64,000 nucleotides of DNA from Alphaproteobacteria bacterium (lineage in GTDB: Bacteria > Pseudomonadota > Alphaproteobacteria > Rhodobacterales > Rhodobacteraceae): NCBI GenBank assembly GCA_029289325.1, contig JARFTV010000021.1, positions 1 through 64,000 on the forward strand, given 5' to 3'. Position numbers and translations under genes: made by a program. The first letter of the stretch is position 1. Every line of letters starts with the position of its first letter. Below are positions 8,643-18,700 of this stretch, piece after piece. The notes below the pieces were generated by a model, which worked only from the letters and a program-made list of their open reading frames with translations, was not told the origin of the DNA and did not search any database.

Positions 8643-9689
8643 ATGCGCCTTTCCCTTGTCGTCGCCCTCCTCACCACCACCCCTGTCCTTGCCAATGACG
8701 GTTTCGGCGGCCTCTCTGCCACCGGCCTGACCTTCGGCCAGACCGAGGCTGTTGCGATGGAGGAAGAACAGCTCTTCATCGGCCTCGACCGGGTGACGGT
8801 CGACTATGTCTTTCGCAACATCACCGACCGGGAAGTGACCGGCGAGGTGATCTTTCCCCTGCCGCCGGTCGCGGTCTGGTCCGGCTACGAAGGGATGATG
8901 AACCTGCCCGAGGACCTGTCGCAGCCTGACCTCGTCGGCTTCACCGCCACCGTGGATGGCCAGCCGGTCGCGGTGACCATCGACCGGATCGCGGTGATCG
9001 AGGACGGCTGGGACCAGCCGAGCCCGCCCACGAAACAGTACGACAACCCCGGCCGCGAGGTGACGGCCGATCTTGAACGGCTGGGCATTCCGCTGACCCT
9101 CGACGTGGAAGCGGCGCGCGAGGCGCTGCTTGCGCTGCCAGAGGACAAGCGGGCCGAAGTCATGGCGCTTGGGCTTGCCGAATATTCCGAAGGCGACGCC
9201 ACGCAGGATATCTCGCCCGAGGTCTGGGGCTACTGGTCGATCGTGACCCGCTACCACTGGACGCAGACCTTCCCCGCCGGGAAAGTGGTCAGGATCAGCC
9301 ACAGCTACACCAACCGCCCACCCGGAGGTCTTTTCTACTGGTCCGACCCGCCCGAGGAGTACCAGGCCCGCCTGGCAGAGGACTACTGCATCGACCAGGG
9401 CACGGCGCGGGCCATCGCGAGGACGCTGAAGAACCCCCAGGGCGAAGAGTATGGCGATTACGGGACCGCCTATTACCTATCCTATGTCCTGCGGACCGCG
9501 AACAGCTGGGCCGGGCCGATCGGCAGGTTCACCCTGACGCTGGACAAGGGCGCGCCCGAGAATGTCATCTCGCTCTGCGCCGAGGGGGTGCGCAAGACCG
9601 GGCCCACGACCTTCGTGATCGAGAAGACGGATTACGCCCCAGACCGCGATCTCGAGATCCTCGTGGTCCAGCCGATGACCTGGGAGTGA
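8643..9689 (+). CDS. DUF4424 family exported protein
   Basis: 348 aa with a clear signal peptide (MRLSLVVALLTTTPVLAND). The mature part has the features of DUF4424: an early LFIGLDRVTVDYVFRN segment, EVIFPLPP, a WTQTFPAGKVVRISHSY strand pair and a Cys-containing YCIDQGTARAI region. Probably periplasmic or outer-surface; biological role unknown. The start is fixed by a strong GGAGG six nt upstream of ATG 8643. It converges with the MFS gene at 9771, with a repeat hairpin between the stops. Confidence 0.82.
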   Translation: MRLSLVVALLTTTPVLANDGFGGLSATGLTFGQTEAVAMEEEQLFIGLDRVTVDYVFRNITDREVTGEVIFPLPPVAVWSGYEGMMNLPEDLSQPDLVGFTATVDGQPVAVTIDRIAVIEDGWDQPSPPTKQYDNPGREVTADLERLGIPLTLDVEAAREALLALPEDKRAEVMALGLAEYSEGDATQDISPEVWGYWSIVTRYHWTQTFPAGKVVRISHSYTNRPPGGLFYWSDPPEEYQARLAEDYCIDQGTARAIARTLKNPQGEEYGDYGTAYYLSYVLRTANSWAGPIGRFTLTLDKGAPENVISLCAEGVRKTGPTTFVIEKTDYAPDRDLEILVVQPMTWE

Positions 9690-9700
9690 CCGGACCGCTC

Positions 9701-9759
9701 GTCGAACCCTTCGGGCACTCCTCGCAGGACGCCTGCGAGGAGTGCCCGACCTGCTCGAC
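9701..9759. repeat. Palindromic REP-like element, copy 1 (possible bidirectional terminator)
   Basis: An 18-bp perfect stem (9711-9728 with 9732-9749, 3-nt loop; inner arm ACTCCTCGCAGG) is flanked by GTCGA and TCGAC, which pair as outer arms. It sits between two convergent stop codons. The same order of words (GTCGA, CTTCG, CACTCCTCGC, GCGAGGAG, GACCT) recurs at 26702-26750, so this looks like a dispersed repeat. Confidence 0.65.
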
Positions 9760-9770
9760 GAGCCGCGATC

Positions 9771-11006
9771 TCAGGCGGCCTGCGCGACCATCTGGCGCTC
9801 GCGGATCGGCAGGTGAACGATGGCCGAGAATGCGCCCACCCCCACGCCGATCCACCAGACCAGCGTGTAATCGCCGTTCAGGTCATACATCCGCCCGCCC
9901 AGCCAGACGCCAAGGAACCCGCCGCTCGGGGGGCTCAGGAACCCCACGCCATAAAGCGTCCCCATGGAGCCGAGGCCGTAGATATGCGCGACAAGGCCAG
10001 AGGTCAGCGGCACCGTCGCCAGCCACAGCGCCCCCATCACCGCCGAGAAGATCAGCACGCTGGCCGGCGTGATCGGCATCAGGATGAAGGCGGCGGCAGC
10101 GATGGTGCGGCCGACATAGATCCAGAACAGCAGATACTTCTTGGTGAACCGCTTGCCGAGATATCCGGCCGTCAACGTGCCGACGATGTTGAAAAGCCCG
10201 ATCACCGCGATCGACACCGCCCCCAGCGCCGAGGTCGTCGTGATCCCCAGCCCCGCCAGCACGCCCCCCGCGTCGATGGGCGAGCAGAGCTCGGTCACGA
10301 AGGCCGGGAAATGCGCGGTGATGAAGGCCAGCTGATAGCCGCATGAGAAGAAGCCAAGGAAGATCAGCGTATAGGACGGGTCCTTGAACGCCCGGACAAG
10401 GACGGTGCCAAGACTTTCTTCCAGCTCCTGTTTCGAAGCCATCTGCGGGCTGCGCAGGAAGGGCAGCGCCAGGAGGGTGGCCAGGATCACCACGGCGAAG
10501 ATGATGAAGACCACCTGCCAGCTGTAGCTCTGCAGCAGGAACTCCGCCGTCGGCGCCCCGATCACCTGACCGGCCGAACCCGCCGCGGTGGCGATGCCCA
10601 GGGCCATCGAGCGGTTCTCGGCGCTGGCCGCTCGGCCGACGATGGCAAGGATCACGCCAAAGCCGGTCCCCGCGATGCCGAAGCCGACCATGATCGCCAG
10701 CAGCTGATGCTGCCCCGGCGTGACCGCATAGGCCGAGATCACCAGCCCCGCCGCATAAAGCACCGCTCCCCAGATGATCGCCTTGCGGTCGCCGAAGCGT
10801 TCCGCCAACGCGCCGAACAGGGGCTGGCCGATGCCCCAGGCCAGGTTCTGGATCGCGATCGCCAGCGAGAAATCCGCGCGCAGCCAGCCGAACTCGCTGG
10901 CGATCGGGATCTGAAACACGCCGAAACTGGCGCGGATCGCGAAGGAGATCATCAGGATCACGCAACCGGCGATCAGGACGGGGGTGATCAGGGGGGCTTT
11001 GGTCAT
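9771..11006 (-). CDS. MFS transporter, oxalate/formate or monocarboxylate type
   Basis: 411 aa, about twelve membrane helices. The N-terminal SFGVFQIPIASEFGW and FGALAERFGDRKAI motifs, the LYAAGLVISAYAVTPG helix and the C-terminal GGRMYDLNGDY loop resemble the OFA/MCT branch of the major facilitator superfamily. Inner membrane, likely organic anion transport. No catabolic gene adjoins it, so the substrate is open. It converges with DUF4424 across a hairpin repeat and is divergent from the alpha-glucosidase gene. Confidence 0.8.
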   Translation of the reverse strand: MTKAPLITPVLIAGCVILMISFAIRASFGVFQIPIASEFGWLRADFSLAIAIQNLAWGIGQPLFGALAERFGDRKAIIWGAVLYAAGLVISAYAVTPGQHQLLAIMVGFGIAGTGFGVILAIVGRAASAENRSMALGIATAAGSAGQVIGAPTAEFLLQSYSWQVVFIIFAVVILATLLALPFLRSPQMASKQELEESLGTVLVRAFKDPSYTLIFLGFFSCGYQLAFITAHFPAFVTELCSPIDAGGVLAGLGITTTSALGAVSIAVIGLFNIVGTLTAGYLGKRFTKKYLLFWIYVGRTIAAAAFILMPITPASVLIFSAVMGALWLATVPLTSGLVAHIYGLGSMGTLYGVGFLSPPSGGFLGVWLGGRMYDLNGDYTLVWWIGVGVGAFSAIVHLPIRERQMVAQAA

Positions 11007-11191
11007 GGCGCTCTCCGGGGTCCGGGCGGCGGAAAGTGCGTCCGGGCGCGGGCGGCGTCAAATGGAGAATTGTGATGGATACGATCAGCCAGGCACCCAA
11101 GGGAGGGCGGGACGTGGCGGAACTGCCGCAAGACCGGGGGAATCCGGGAGGGTGGTCTTTTGCCCCGACGGGTCCGCGGCTAGAGGACGAT

Positions 11192-11221
11192 CGTAGGGTG
11201 GGCGATATCGCCCACCCTACG
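11192..11221. repeat. Perfect 30-bp palindromic repeat, copy A
   Basis: Arm CGTAGGGTGGGCGAT followed directly by its exact reverse complement. It lies between divergent genes, 22 bp before the alpha-glucosidase start. A 28-bp identical core recurs at 41120-41147 and a shorter relative at 15315-15333, all intergenic. Confidence 0.85.
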
Positions 11222-11243
11222 CGCGCGAGAATCGGAGGCGGCG

Positions 11244-12851
11244 ATGCGGGACTGGTGGCGAGGTGCTGTGACCTATCAGGTCTATCCCCGGTCCTTCCAG
11301 GACACCAATGGCGACGGGATCGGCGACCTGCCCGGCATCACCCGGCGGCTCGACCATCTGTCCCGGCTTGGCGTCGAGGCCGTCTGGCTCTCGCCCTTCT
11401 TCCGCAGTCCGATGAAGGACATGGGCTATGACGTCTCGGACTACCGAGACGTCGACCCGGTCTTCGGCACGCTTGCCGATTTCGACGCCCTTGTCGCCCG
11501 CGCGCATGAGCTTGGGCTCAAGGTCATCATCGACCAGGTCCTCAGCCACACCTCGGACCAGCACCCCTTCTTCGCCGAAAGCCGCCGCGACCGGCTGAAC
11601 CCCAAGGCCGACTGGTATGTCTGGGCCGATGCCAGCCATGACGGTGCCCCGCCCTCGAACTGGCTTTCGGTCTTCGGCGGTACGGCCTGGGCCTGGGACG
11701 CGCGACGCAAGCAGTACTACCTGCACAACTTCCTCGCCTCGCAACCCGACCTCAACTACCACAACCCCGAAGTCCAGGACTGGGCGCTGGAAACCCTCCG
11801 CTTCTGGCTGGACCGCGGCGTCGACGGCTTCCGCTTCGACACGGTCAACTACTTCTTCCACGACCAGAAATTCCGCGACAATCCCTCGGACTACCGCATC
11901 AAGCGCGAGGTCGAGGCCAACCCCTACGGGATGCAGTACCACCTCTTCGACAAGAACCAGCCCGAGACGCTGAGCTGGCTGGAGCGCATCCGCGGCCTGC
12001 TCGACGAATATGGCGCGGTGTCGGTCGGCGAGATGGGCGAAAGCCACCACGCGATCCGCATGATGGGCGACTACACCGCCCCCGGCCGGCTGCACCAGTG
12101 CTACAGCTTCGAGCTGATGGGCTACGATTACTCCCCCGCCTTCTTTCGCGCCAAGCTGGGCGAGTTCTTCCAGGGCGGCGGCGGCTGGCCGATGTGGGCG
12201 TTTTCCAACCACGACGTGCCCCGCCACGTCACCCGCTGGGCACAGCACGGCGACACGCTGGAAAGCCTGGCGAAACAGGCCGGGTCGCTGCTTCTGGCCT
12301 TCGAGGGCTCGATCTGCCTCTGGCAGGGTGAGGAGCTGGGCCAGACCGACACCCCGCTCGACTTCGAGGAACTGACCGACCCGCAGGGCATCGCCTTCTG
12401 GCCCGAGCCCGTGGGCCGCGACAACACCCGCACGCCGATGGTCTGGGACACCTCGCCCCAGGCCGGGTTCTCCACCGGCACCCCCTGGCTGCCCGTGAAG
12501 GCCGAACAGGCCGCCCGGCATGTGGCGGGGCAGGACGGCACCCCCGGTTCGGTCCTGGAACATTACCGCGCCATGCTGGCCTTCCGCCGCGCCTCCCCGG
12601 CCTTGCGCGCCGGGCACACCCGCTTTCTTGACCTGCACGACCCGATCCTCGGCTTCGTCCGGGGCGAGGGCGACGGCGCGCTCCTGTGCCTTTTCAACCT
12701 CTCGCCCGTGGCACTGTCCGTCACCCTTCACGGGGCCGAGGTGCTGGACCCCGTCTCCTTCAACGCCGTGCTGGAAGGCGAGCGGCTGACCCTCGGCCCC
12801 AATGCTGCCGCCTTCCTCCCGGTAGCGGGAGAGGTCGCGGTGCGCGACTAG
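11244..12851 (+). CDS. GH13 alpha-glucosidase (oligo-1,6-glucosidase type)
   Basis: 535 aa. Releases glucose from alpha-glucosides, probably in the cytoplasm as no signal peptide is present. Domain A motifs: DQVLSHTSDQHPFF (region I), GFRFDTVN with nucleophile Asp199 (II), VGEMGE with acid/base Glu263 (III) and FSNHD with Asp324 (IV). The QPDLNYHNPEV segment is typical of the GH13 alpha-glucosidase subgroups of alphaproteobacteria. It converges with cydB, the two stops overlapping by 4 bp. No sugar transporter is adjacent. Confidence 0.92.
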   Translation: MRDWWRGAVTYQVYPRSFQDTNGDGIGDLPGITRRLDHLSRLGVEAVWLSPFFRSPMKDMGYDVSDYRDVDPVFGTLADFDALVARAHELGLKVIIDQVLSHTSDQHPFFAESRRDRLNPKADWYVWADASHDGAPPSNWLSVFGGTAWAWDARRKQYYLHNFLASQPDLNYHNPEVQDWALETLRFWLDRGVDGFRFDTVNYFFHDQKFRDNPSDYRIKREVEANPYGMQYHLFDKNQPETLSWLERIRGLLDEYGAVSVGEMGESHHAIRMMGDYTAPGRLHQCYSFELMGYDYSPAFFRAKLGEFFQGGGGWPMWAFSNHDVPRHVTRWAQHGDTLESLAKQAGSLLLAFEGSICLWQGEELGQTDTPLDFEELTDPQGIAFWPEPVGRDNTRTPMVWDTSPQAGFSTGTPWLPVKAEQAARHVAGQDGTPGSVLEHYRAMLAFRRASPALRAGHTRFLDLHDPILGFVRGEGDGALLCLFNLSPVALSVTLHGAEVLDPVSFNAVLEGERLTLGPNAAAFLPVAGEVAVRD

Positions 12852-13846
12852 TCGTAGCTCAGCTTCGTGGCCTTGCCGCGGAAGATGACATAGGCCAGCA
12901 CCGTATAGGCGATGATCATCGGCAGCACGACCAGAGTGCCGACCAGGATGATCGCCAGGCTTTCAGGCGCGGCGGCGGCCTCGCGGATCGTGAGCTGCTC
13001 GGGCACGATGTAGGGATAGAAGCTGTAGGCCATCCCGAAGAAGCCCAGCACCATCAGCACCACGGCCCCCACGAAGGGGAACCAGGCGAAACTGTCGTTC
13101 ACCGTCGGCAGCCGCCGCAGGGCCAGCCACAGAAGCGCGACCAAGAGGCCGGACATCAGCGGCAGCGGGGCCAGCGTCACGATCTCGGGGAAGCTGAACC
13201 ACTTGGCGAAGATGCGCGGGCTGACCAGCGGCGTCGCGACCGACACCGCCCCCATCCCGAGAACCACGCCCCAGATCCCGCCCTGCGCCCAGCGGATCGC
13301 CTTCCGCTGCAAGGCGCCGTCGGTCTTGAGGATCACCCAGCCCGCGCCGATGAAACTGTAGGCCACCGCAAGCGCCCCCGCCGTCAGGGCCGAGAAGGCC
13401 ACCGTCGCCCAGGTCCAGGACAGCCCCATGATATACATCCCCAGCATGAACCCCTGCGCCAGCGCGGTCATCAGCGACCCCGCCCAGAAGGCCCCGTCCC
13501 ATGGCCGCTTGTGGCCGAGCGGGGCCTTGGCGCGAAACTCGAAGGCCACCCCGCGCAGGATCAGCCCGATCAGCATCACCGCGACCGGCAGATAGAGGGC
13601 GGTCAGGATATCGCCATGCGCGACCGGGAAGGCGACCAGCAGGATGCCAATCGCCAGCACAAGCCAGGTCTCGTTCGCGTCCCAGAACGGCCCGATCGAG
13701 GCGATCATCCGGTCGCGCTCCGCCTCTCCGGCGAAGGGGAACAGAAGGCCGACGCCAAGGTCGAAGCCGTCGAGGACGACGTAAAGCAGGATCGAGGCAC
13801 CCAGCAGGGCGGCAAAGATCAGGGGAAGGATCTCGGGATCGAACAT
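12848..13846 (-). CDS. cydB: Cytochrome bd-type ubiquinol oxidase subunit II
   Basis: 332 aa, about nine membrane helices. Typical start MFDPEILPLIFAALLGASIL and the conserved YVVLDGFDLGVG and GPFWDANETWLV blocks of subunit II. Together with CydA it oxidises ubiquinol and reduces O2 without proton pumping. The gene starts 4 bp after the cydA stop. No cydX-like ORF or cydCD is visible downstream, since the 3' end runs into the convergent alpha-glucosidase gene. Confidence 0.93.
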   Translation of the reverse strand: MFDPEILPLIFAALLGASILLYVVLDGFDLGVGLLFPFAGEAERDRMIASIGPFWDANETWLVLAIGILLVAFPVAHGDILTALYLPVAVMLIGLILRGVAFEFRAKAPLGHKRPWDGAFWAGSLMTALAQGFMLGMYIMGLSWTWATVAFSALTAGALAVAYSFIGAGWVILKTDGALQRKAIRWAQGGIWGVVLGMGAVSVATPLVSPRIFAKWFSFPEIVTLAPLPLMSGLLVALLWLALRRLPTVNDSFAWFPFVGAVVLMVLGFFGMAYSFYPYIVPEQLTIREAAAAPESLAIILVGTLVVLPMIIAYTVLAYVIFRGKATKLSYD

Positions 13847-13850
13847 CGCA

Positions 13851-15209
13851 CTACTCCGCCGGCTGAAGCACGGGCGCGGTCAGCGGTGCGGCGACGCGCC
13901 CGCCCTTCCGCGCCAGATGGAAGATCACGCCGATATAGGCGGCCAGCAGCACGAGGTAGATCACCAGATAGGCGATCAGCGTGGTCAGGACCATGCCCGC
14001 CGCGATCTCGCCCACCGCCTCTTCCACCGTCAGCACGCCCTGCACCAGCCAGGGCTGGCGGCCGATCTCGGTCGTGTACCAGCCCGCCAGCGTGGCGCCC
14101 CAGCCGGCAAAGGTCATGCCGGTCAGCCCCCAGAGATAGGGCCGTGGCAGGCTCTCGGCCCCGCGCCGCCAAAGCATCCAGACCCCCGCCCAGCTGGCGA
14201 CCAGCATCAGGACGCCGATCCCCACCATGACGCGGAAGGACCAGAACACCGCCGCGACCGGGGGATGGGTGACCGTTCCGTCCTCGGCGACAAAGTCGTT
14301 CAGCCCCGGCACCACCCCGGCCGGGTCATGCTTGAGGATGACCGAGGCCAGCGAGGGGATGCCGATCTCCATCCGGTTCTCCCTCGCCACCTCATCCGGC
14401 AGCGCGAAAAGGAGGAGCGGCACATGCCCCCGCGTCTCCCAGTTCCCCTCCATCGCGGCAACCTTGGCCGGCTGGTGCTCCAACGTGTTCAGCCCATGCA
14501 TGTCGCCCGCAAGGATCTGTACCGGGATCAGAAGCGCGCCAAGGATCACGCCAAAGCGCAGGCCGGTCGCCACCTCCGGCGCCTTGTCGCCGCGCAGCCA
14601 GCGCCAGGCGGACAGGCCCGCGATCAGGAAGGCCACGGTCAGACCGCTGGCCAGCAGCATATGGGCAAGCCGGTAGGGCATCGAGGGGTTGAAGACGATC
14701 GCCCACCAGTCGACGGCGTGAACCACCCCGTCGCGCAGCTCGTGCCCCACGGGGGTGTGCATCCAGCTGTTCAGGACAAGGATCCAGAAGGCGCTCATCG
14801 TGGTGCCGAAGGCGACGAGGAAGGTCGCCAGCGTGTGCAGCCAACCCGGCACGCGGCTTGCGCCGAACAGCATGATGCCCAGGAAGACGGCCTCAAGGAA
14901 GAAGGCGGTCAGGATCTCATAGGCCAGAAGCGGGCCGGCGACATTGCCGACGGTCTCCATGAAGCCCGGCCAGTTGGTGCCGAACTGGAAGGACATGGTG
15001 ATCCCCGACACGACGCCCAGCGCGAAGGACAGGGCGAAGACCTTCACCCAGAACAGGTAAAGATCCATCCATTTGCGGTCCTTGGTGCGGTTGAAGCGCA
15101 GCTTGAAGAACAGCAGCGCCCAGCCCAGCGCGATGGTGATCGTGGGAAAGAGGATGTGAAACGAGATGTTGGCCGCGAACTGGATACGCGACAGCAGCAA
15201 GGTGTCCAT
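13851..15209 (-). CDS. cydA: Cytochrome bd-type ubiquinol oxidase subunit I, short-Q-loop (CIO) form
   Basis: 452 aa. Heme-ligand His in the first helix (ANISFHILFPT), the conserved segment GDMHGLNTLEHQPAK of the Q-loop, and EIGRQPW near the C-terminus are present. The length and short Q-loop fit the cyanide-insensitive (CioA) branch rather than the long-loop E. coli enzyme. Inner membrane, with its O2-reducing hemes on the periplasmic side. I found no clear FNR or ANR box in the ~160 bp upstream. Confidence 0.93.
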   Translation of the reverse strand: MDTLLLSRIQFAANISFHILFPTITIALGWALLFFKLRFNRTKDRKWMDLYLFWVKVFALSFALGVVSGITMSFQFGTNWPGFMETVGNVAGPLLAYEILTAFFLEAVFLGIMLFGASRVPGWLHTLATFLVAFGTTMSAFWILVLNSWMHTPVGHELRDGVVHAVDWWAIVFNPSMPYRLAHMLLASGLTVAFLIAGLSAWRWLRGDKAPEVATGLRFGVILGALLIPVQILAGDMHGLNTLEHQPAKVAAMEGNWETRGHVPLLLFALPDEVARENRMEIGIPSLASVILKHDPAGVVPGLNDFVAEDGTVTHPPVAAVFWSFRVMVGIGVLMLVASWAGVWMLWRRGAESLPRPYLWGLTGMTFAGWGATLAGWYTTEIGRQPWLVQGVLTVEEAVGEIAAGMVLTTLIAYLVIYLVLLAAYIGVIFHLARKGGRVAAPLTAPVLQPAE

Positions 15210-15314
15210 TTTCCGCTCCGTTGGATTGAAGCAGAGGTAGGGTCTTGCCGCCGGGACGGGAGGGGGATGCGACCGCCTGACCTATGCGACAGCCTGTCCC
15301 AGGCGGGTGGGGAC

Positions 15315-15333
15315 GGTGGGCGGATCGCCCACC
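15315..15333. repeat. Shortened, imperfect member of the GTAGGGTGGGC palindrome family
   Basis: GGTGGGCG-gat-CGCCCACC with CCTAC continuing to the right. It lies between the cydA start and the GH42 stop. It shares the right arm CGCCCACCCTAC with the full copies at 11192 and 41120 but has diverged on the left. Confidence 0.6.
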
Positions 15334-15369
15334 CTACACATCCGCCGCGGCCTGGGGTTGAACCCCATT

Positions 15370-17265
15370 CTAGCGGGCCATCCAGTGCACCCCGGCCGGG
15401 GGGATGGTCACACCGCCCCATTCCGCCGGGACCGGGTTGTAGTTGAACAGGAAGCGATGCGCCGCCGTATCCCGCCGCCGCAGCCCCTCGGGGAGGGTGT
15501 CGGTCTCGATCCCTTCGGCCGCGCAGGCCCGGCTCAGGATCCGCGCCAGCGCCACCTCGTCCGGCCAGCCGCCAAGGTAATGCAGCTTGCCCGCGGCGAC
15601 CAGCGCCGGCCAGCCGTCCTCGGACATCTCGACCACCTCGGCCCCGCCTTCCAGCTTTTCCCGCCAGTTCACCAGCGCCCCGCCCTGCGCCAGGGGCACC
15701 GGCACATCCGGCGGCAGGCTTTCCACCCGCGCCACCACCGCGTCCAGCCCAGGCAGCGCCGGAGGCAAAGGCACCGGGATCGCGAAATCCGCCGTCCGCG
15801 AATTCGTCCGCGGCCCCAAGATCGCCGTCCCCTCGAACCGCGCCAGCGCCGCCTTCAACGGCTCGCCCAAGGTGAACAGCCCCGGTGCCAGCACCAGCTT
15901 GTAACCCGTCAGATCCGCCACGTCCGGGGGCAGGATATCCACGTTCAGCCCCAACCGCCGCAGCCCCCTGTAGACGTGGAACACCAGCCAGAAATAGCTG
16001 AAGCTCCGCCCTTGCGGCTGCGTCGCCCAAGCCCAGTCCGAGGCATAATCGAAGACCAGCGCCACATCCGCCCGGCCCGCGCAGACTTCGGGCATCGCAG
16101 CCAGTTCCCGCGCGACCAGCTCGGCCTCGCCAAAGGCCGGGGCCGGAGCGCTATCGGGTCGCAACAGCCCGGCGTGCATCTGCTCTTGCGCGAAGGGCGC
16201 CTGGCGCCAGCGGAAATAGCAGACCGCCTCGGCCCCATGGGCAAAGGCTTCCCAGGCCCAAAGCCGCGCCATCCCCGGCAGGGGATCGGGATTGTAGGGC
16301 GCCCAGTTCACCGGGCCCGGCTGCTGCTCCATGATCCACCAGCGCCCCCGGCCGACGGCCCGGTAAAGGTCATGGTGGAAGGCCTGGAAATCCGGGTCCC
16401 CCTGTCGCACGAAGCGCCGCTTGTGGTCCGCCTCCGCCGGAATCCGGTCCGACAGGAAGCCAAGGGGATAGCTGTCCCAGCTCGCGATATCCAGATCCGC
16501 GCCGACCTTGAAATGGTCGAACTCGGTCACCGCGCCCATGTAGTTATGCGCGATCGGCGCGGGCGAGTGCTTGCGGATGATCTCCACCTGCAGCCGGTTG
16601 AAGCTGGCGACCTCGTCACTGGCAAAGCGGCGGAAGTCCATCACATGGGCCGGGTTCGGCTCGGTCACCGTCAGGTTCGGCAAACCGACCTCACGGAAAT
16701 CGCGGTATTCCATCGACCAGAACACATTGCCCCAGGCCCGGTTCAGCGCCTCCGGCGACTGGTATTTCCGCGCCAGCCAGTCCTGAAACGCCGCCTTCGC
16801 CGCCTCGGAATAGCTCAGCGTCGTCGCATGGCAGGCATATTCGTTGTCCGTCTGCCAGGCCGCCACCTGCTTGCCATAGCGCTCGGCCAGCGCGGTCACG
16901 ATCCGCGCGCATTCGGCCCGATAGCCTTGGTGCGAAAAGCAGTAATGCCGGCGCGAGCCGAAGCCGCGCACCCGCCCCTCGGCATCCACGGCCAGCATGT
17001 CCGGGTGTCGGTCGATCATCCAGCGCGGCGGCGTCGCCGTCGGCGTCCCCAGCACGACCTGCAGCCCCTGCGCCGACAGCACCTCGATCGCCCGGTCCAG
17101 CCAGGCCCAGTCATGGCGCCCCGGCTCCGGCTCCATCCGGCTCCAGGCGAATTCGCCGATCCTGACCCAGGCCAGACCCAGCGCGGCCATCCGGGCGGCA
17201 TCCTCCGCCCATTTCTCTTCCGGCCAATGTTCGGGATAGTAGCAGACGCCAAGCGTGCGTTTCAT
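15370..17265 (-). CDS. Beta-galactosidase, GH42
   Basis: 631 aa. Hydrolyses terminal beta-galactosides. The N-terminal TIM barrel begins LGVCYYPEHWPEEKW. Acid/base Glu142 is in WQTDNEY and nucleophile Glu313 in WWIMEQQPG. The trimerisation (A4) and C-terminal beta domains follow, ending near VHWMAR. No signal peptide, so it acts on imported galactosides. It is the last gene of a six-part operon, overlapping the lactonase gene by 4 bp, and supplies galactose to the downstream oxidation pathway. Confidence 0.93.
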   Translation of the reverse strand: MKRTLGVCYYPEHWPEEKWAEDAARMAALGLAWVRIGEFAWSRMEPEPGRHDWAWLDRAIEVLSAQGLQVVLGTPTATPPRWMIDRHPDMLAVDAEGRVRGFGSRRHYCFSHQGYRAECARIVTALAERYGKQVAAWQTDNEYACHATTLSYSEAAKAAFQDWLARKYQSPEALNRAWGNVFWSMEYRDFREVGLPNLTVTEPNPAHVMDFRRFASDEVASFNRLQVEIIRKHSPAPIAHNYMGAVTEFDHFKVGADLDIASWDSYPLGFLSDRIPAEADHKRRFVRQGDPDFQAFHHDLYRAVGRGRWWIMEQQPGPVNWAPYNPDPLPGMARLWAWEAFAHGAEAVCYFRWRQAPFAQEQMHAGLLRPDSAPAPAFGEAELVARELAAMPEVCAGRADVALVFDYASDWAWATQPQGRSFSYFWLVFHVYRGLRRLGLNVDILPPDVADLTGYKLVLAPGLFTLGEPLKAALARFEGTAILGPRTNSRTADFAIPVPLPPALPGLDAVVARVESLPPDVPVPLAQGGALVNWREKLEGGAEVVEMSEDGWPALVAAGKLHYLGGWPDEVALARILSRACAAEGIETDTLPEGLRRRDTAAHRFLFNYNPVPAEWGGVTIPPAGVHWMAR

Positions 17266-18098
17266 GTAATGACCTGAGGTTCGGGAAGGCCCTTCGCGAC
17301 GCCCGCGAAGGCGAAGACCTGGCCCGAGGCCGGATGCTTCGCCCGGGCCGCGGCGTCCATGTTTTCAAGGGCGGTGGTGACGTAAAGCGTGGTCAGCTCC
17401 GCCCCGCCGAAGGCAGGGCACGAAGATTGCGGCGCACCGGGAGTCTCGACGGTCTGAACCAGCGTCCCATCGGGCGCATAGGCGGCCACCCGCCCCGCGC
17501 CCCATTGCGCGTTCCAGAACCGGCCCTCGGCGTCGATCACCGCGCCATCGGGGTTCAGGCCCGCCCGCGCCAGATCCAGCCAGACCTCCGGCTCGCCCAC
17601 CGGCCAGCCCTGCGCGTCCAGCGCCACCTTGCAGACCCGCCCCGTGGCGGTGTCGGCGAAATGCGCAGCCCGCCCGTCGGGGGCGAAGCAGATCGCGTTG
17701 GGGATCGTGACATCCTTGAAAAGCTGTCGGATCTCGCCGCGATACCAGCGCCAGATCCCGCCAGCACCCTTCTCGGCCTTCTTGCCCATCGTGCCAAACC
17801 AGAACCCGCCCTGCCGGTCGGCGCGGCCATCGTTCGACCGCGTCGCCGCCGTGCCCACCGCGGCGACGGGATGTTCGGTCCCGGTCGTCAGGTCAAAGCG
17901 GATCAAGCCGGTCTCGCTTGCGACCAACAGGCTGTCCCGGTCGATCCAGCCCGCCGCCGAGACCAGGCCGGAAAAGCCCCAGGACTGCATCTGGGAATGC
18001 AGGGTCCGGTTCAGGATGTCGAACCAGAACAGTTGTTCACGTATCGGGTGCCAGAGCGGGCCTTCGCCCAGCTCGCAGGCTCGGTCGTCATAGATCAT
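17262..18098 (-). CDS. SMP-30/gluconolactonase family sugar lactonase
   Basis: 278 aa six-bladed beta-propeller lactonase. Metal ligands are visible: Glu in ELGEGPLW, Asn in TRSNDGRAD and Asp in LNPDGAVID. The context (KDPGal aldolase and KDGal kinase upstream, beta-galactosidase downstream) suggests it opens galactonolactone or arabinolactone. The substrate is inferred from the operon, not the sequence. It overlaps both neighbours by 4 bp. Confidence 0.87.
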   Translation of the reverse strand: MIYDDRACELGEGPLWHPIREQLFWFDILNRTLHSQMQSWGFSGLVSAAGWIDRDSLLVASETGLIRFDLTTGTEHPVAAVGTAATRSNDGRADRQGGFWFGTMGKKAEKGAGGIWRWYRGEIRQLFKDVTIPNAICFAPDGRAAHFADTATGRVCKVALDAQGWPVGEPEVWLDLARAGLNPDGAVIDAEGRFWNAQWGAGRVAAYAPDGTLVQTVETPGAPQSSCPAFGGAELTTLYVTTALENMDAAARAKHPASGQVFAFAGVAKGLPEPQVIT

Positions 18099-18700
18099 GC
18101 GAATACCCTGTCATGGGCCGCGACGATCCGGATCGCGCGGTCGTGGATTTCGTCGATCGACAACCCGGGAGTGTAAAGCGCGGTTCCGATGCCGAACCCG
18201 CTTGCCCCCGCCTTGACCCAGTCGGCGAAATTGTCCGGCCCGGCCCCGCCCACGGCATAGACCGGCAGATCCTTCGGCAGGACCGCGCGCATCGCCTTCA
18301 GCCCCTCCGGCCCGATCAGGCTGCCAGGAAACAGCTTCAACCCCGTTGCCCCGGCCTTGATCGCCGCGAAACATTCGGTCGGCGTCATCACGCCGGGCCA
18401 CGAGGCCATGCCCTGCGCCCGCGTGGCCCGGATCACCTCCGGGTCGCAATTGGGCGAAACGACCAGGCTTCCCCCCGCCGCCTTGACCTGCCCGACCTCC
18501 TCGACCGTCAGCACGGTTCCCGCACCGACCTCGGCCTCACGCGTGGCCTTCGCCATCGCAGCGATCGAGGCGAAGGGGTCAGGCGAATTCAGCGGCACTT
18601 CGATCCGGGTGATCCCGGCGGCGACCAGCACCTCGGCGGCGGCAGCGGCCTCGGCCGGGGTGATCCCGCGCAGGATGGCGATCAGGTTTCGATGGGTCAT
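18095..18700 (-). CDS. dgoA: 2-dehydro-3-deoxy-6-phosphogalactonate aldolase
   Basis: 201 aa. Cleaves KDPGal to pyruvate and glyceraldehyde 3-phosphate. The KDPG/KDPGal aldolase signatures are clear: RGITPAEA, the Glu in [18 protein letters not shown], and the Schiff-base Lys in [12 protein letters not shown]. The LNSPDPF and [12 protein letters not shown] wording fits DgoA better than Eda. It overlaps dgoK by an ATGA, so it is translationally coupled. Confidence 0.9.
   Translation of the reverse strand: MTHRNLIAILRGITPAEAAAAAEVLVAAGITRIEVPLNSPDPFASIAAMAKATREAEVGAGTVLTVEEVGQVKAAGGSLVVSPNCDPEVIRATRAQGMASWPGVMTPTECFAAIKAGATGLKLFPGSLIGPEGLKAMRAVLPKDLPVYAVGGAGPDNFADWVKAGASGFGIGTALYTPGLSIDEIHDRAIRIVAAHDRVFA

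Noticed and set aside
15210-15314. FNR/ANR box upstream of cydA
   Set aside because: No TTGAT-N4-ATCAA-like symmetry was found; only a loose TTGGATTGAAG is present.
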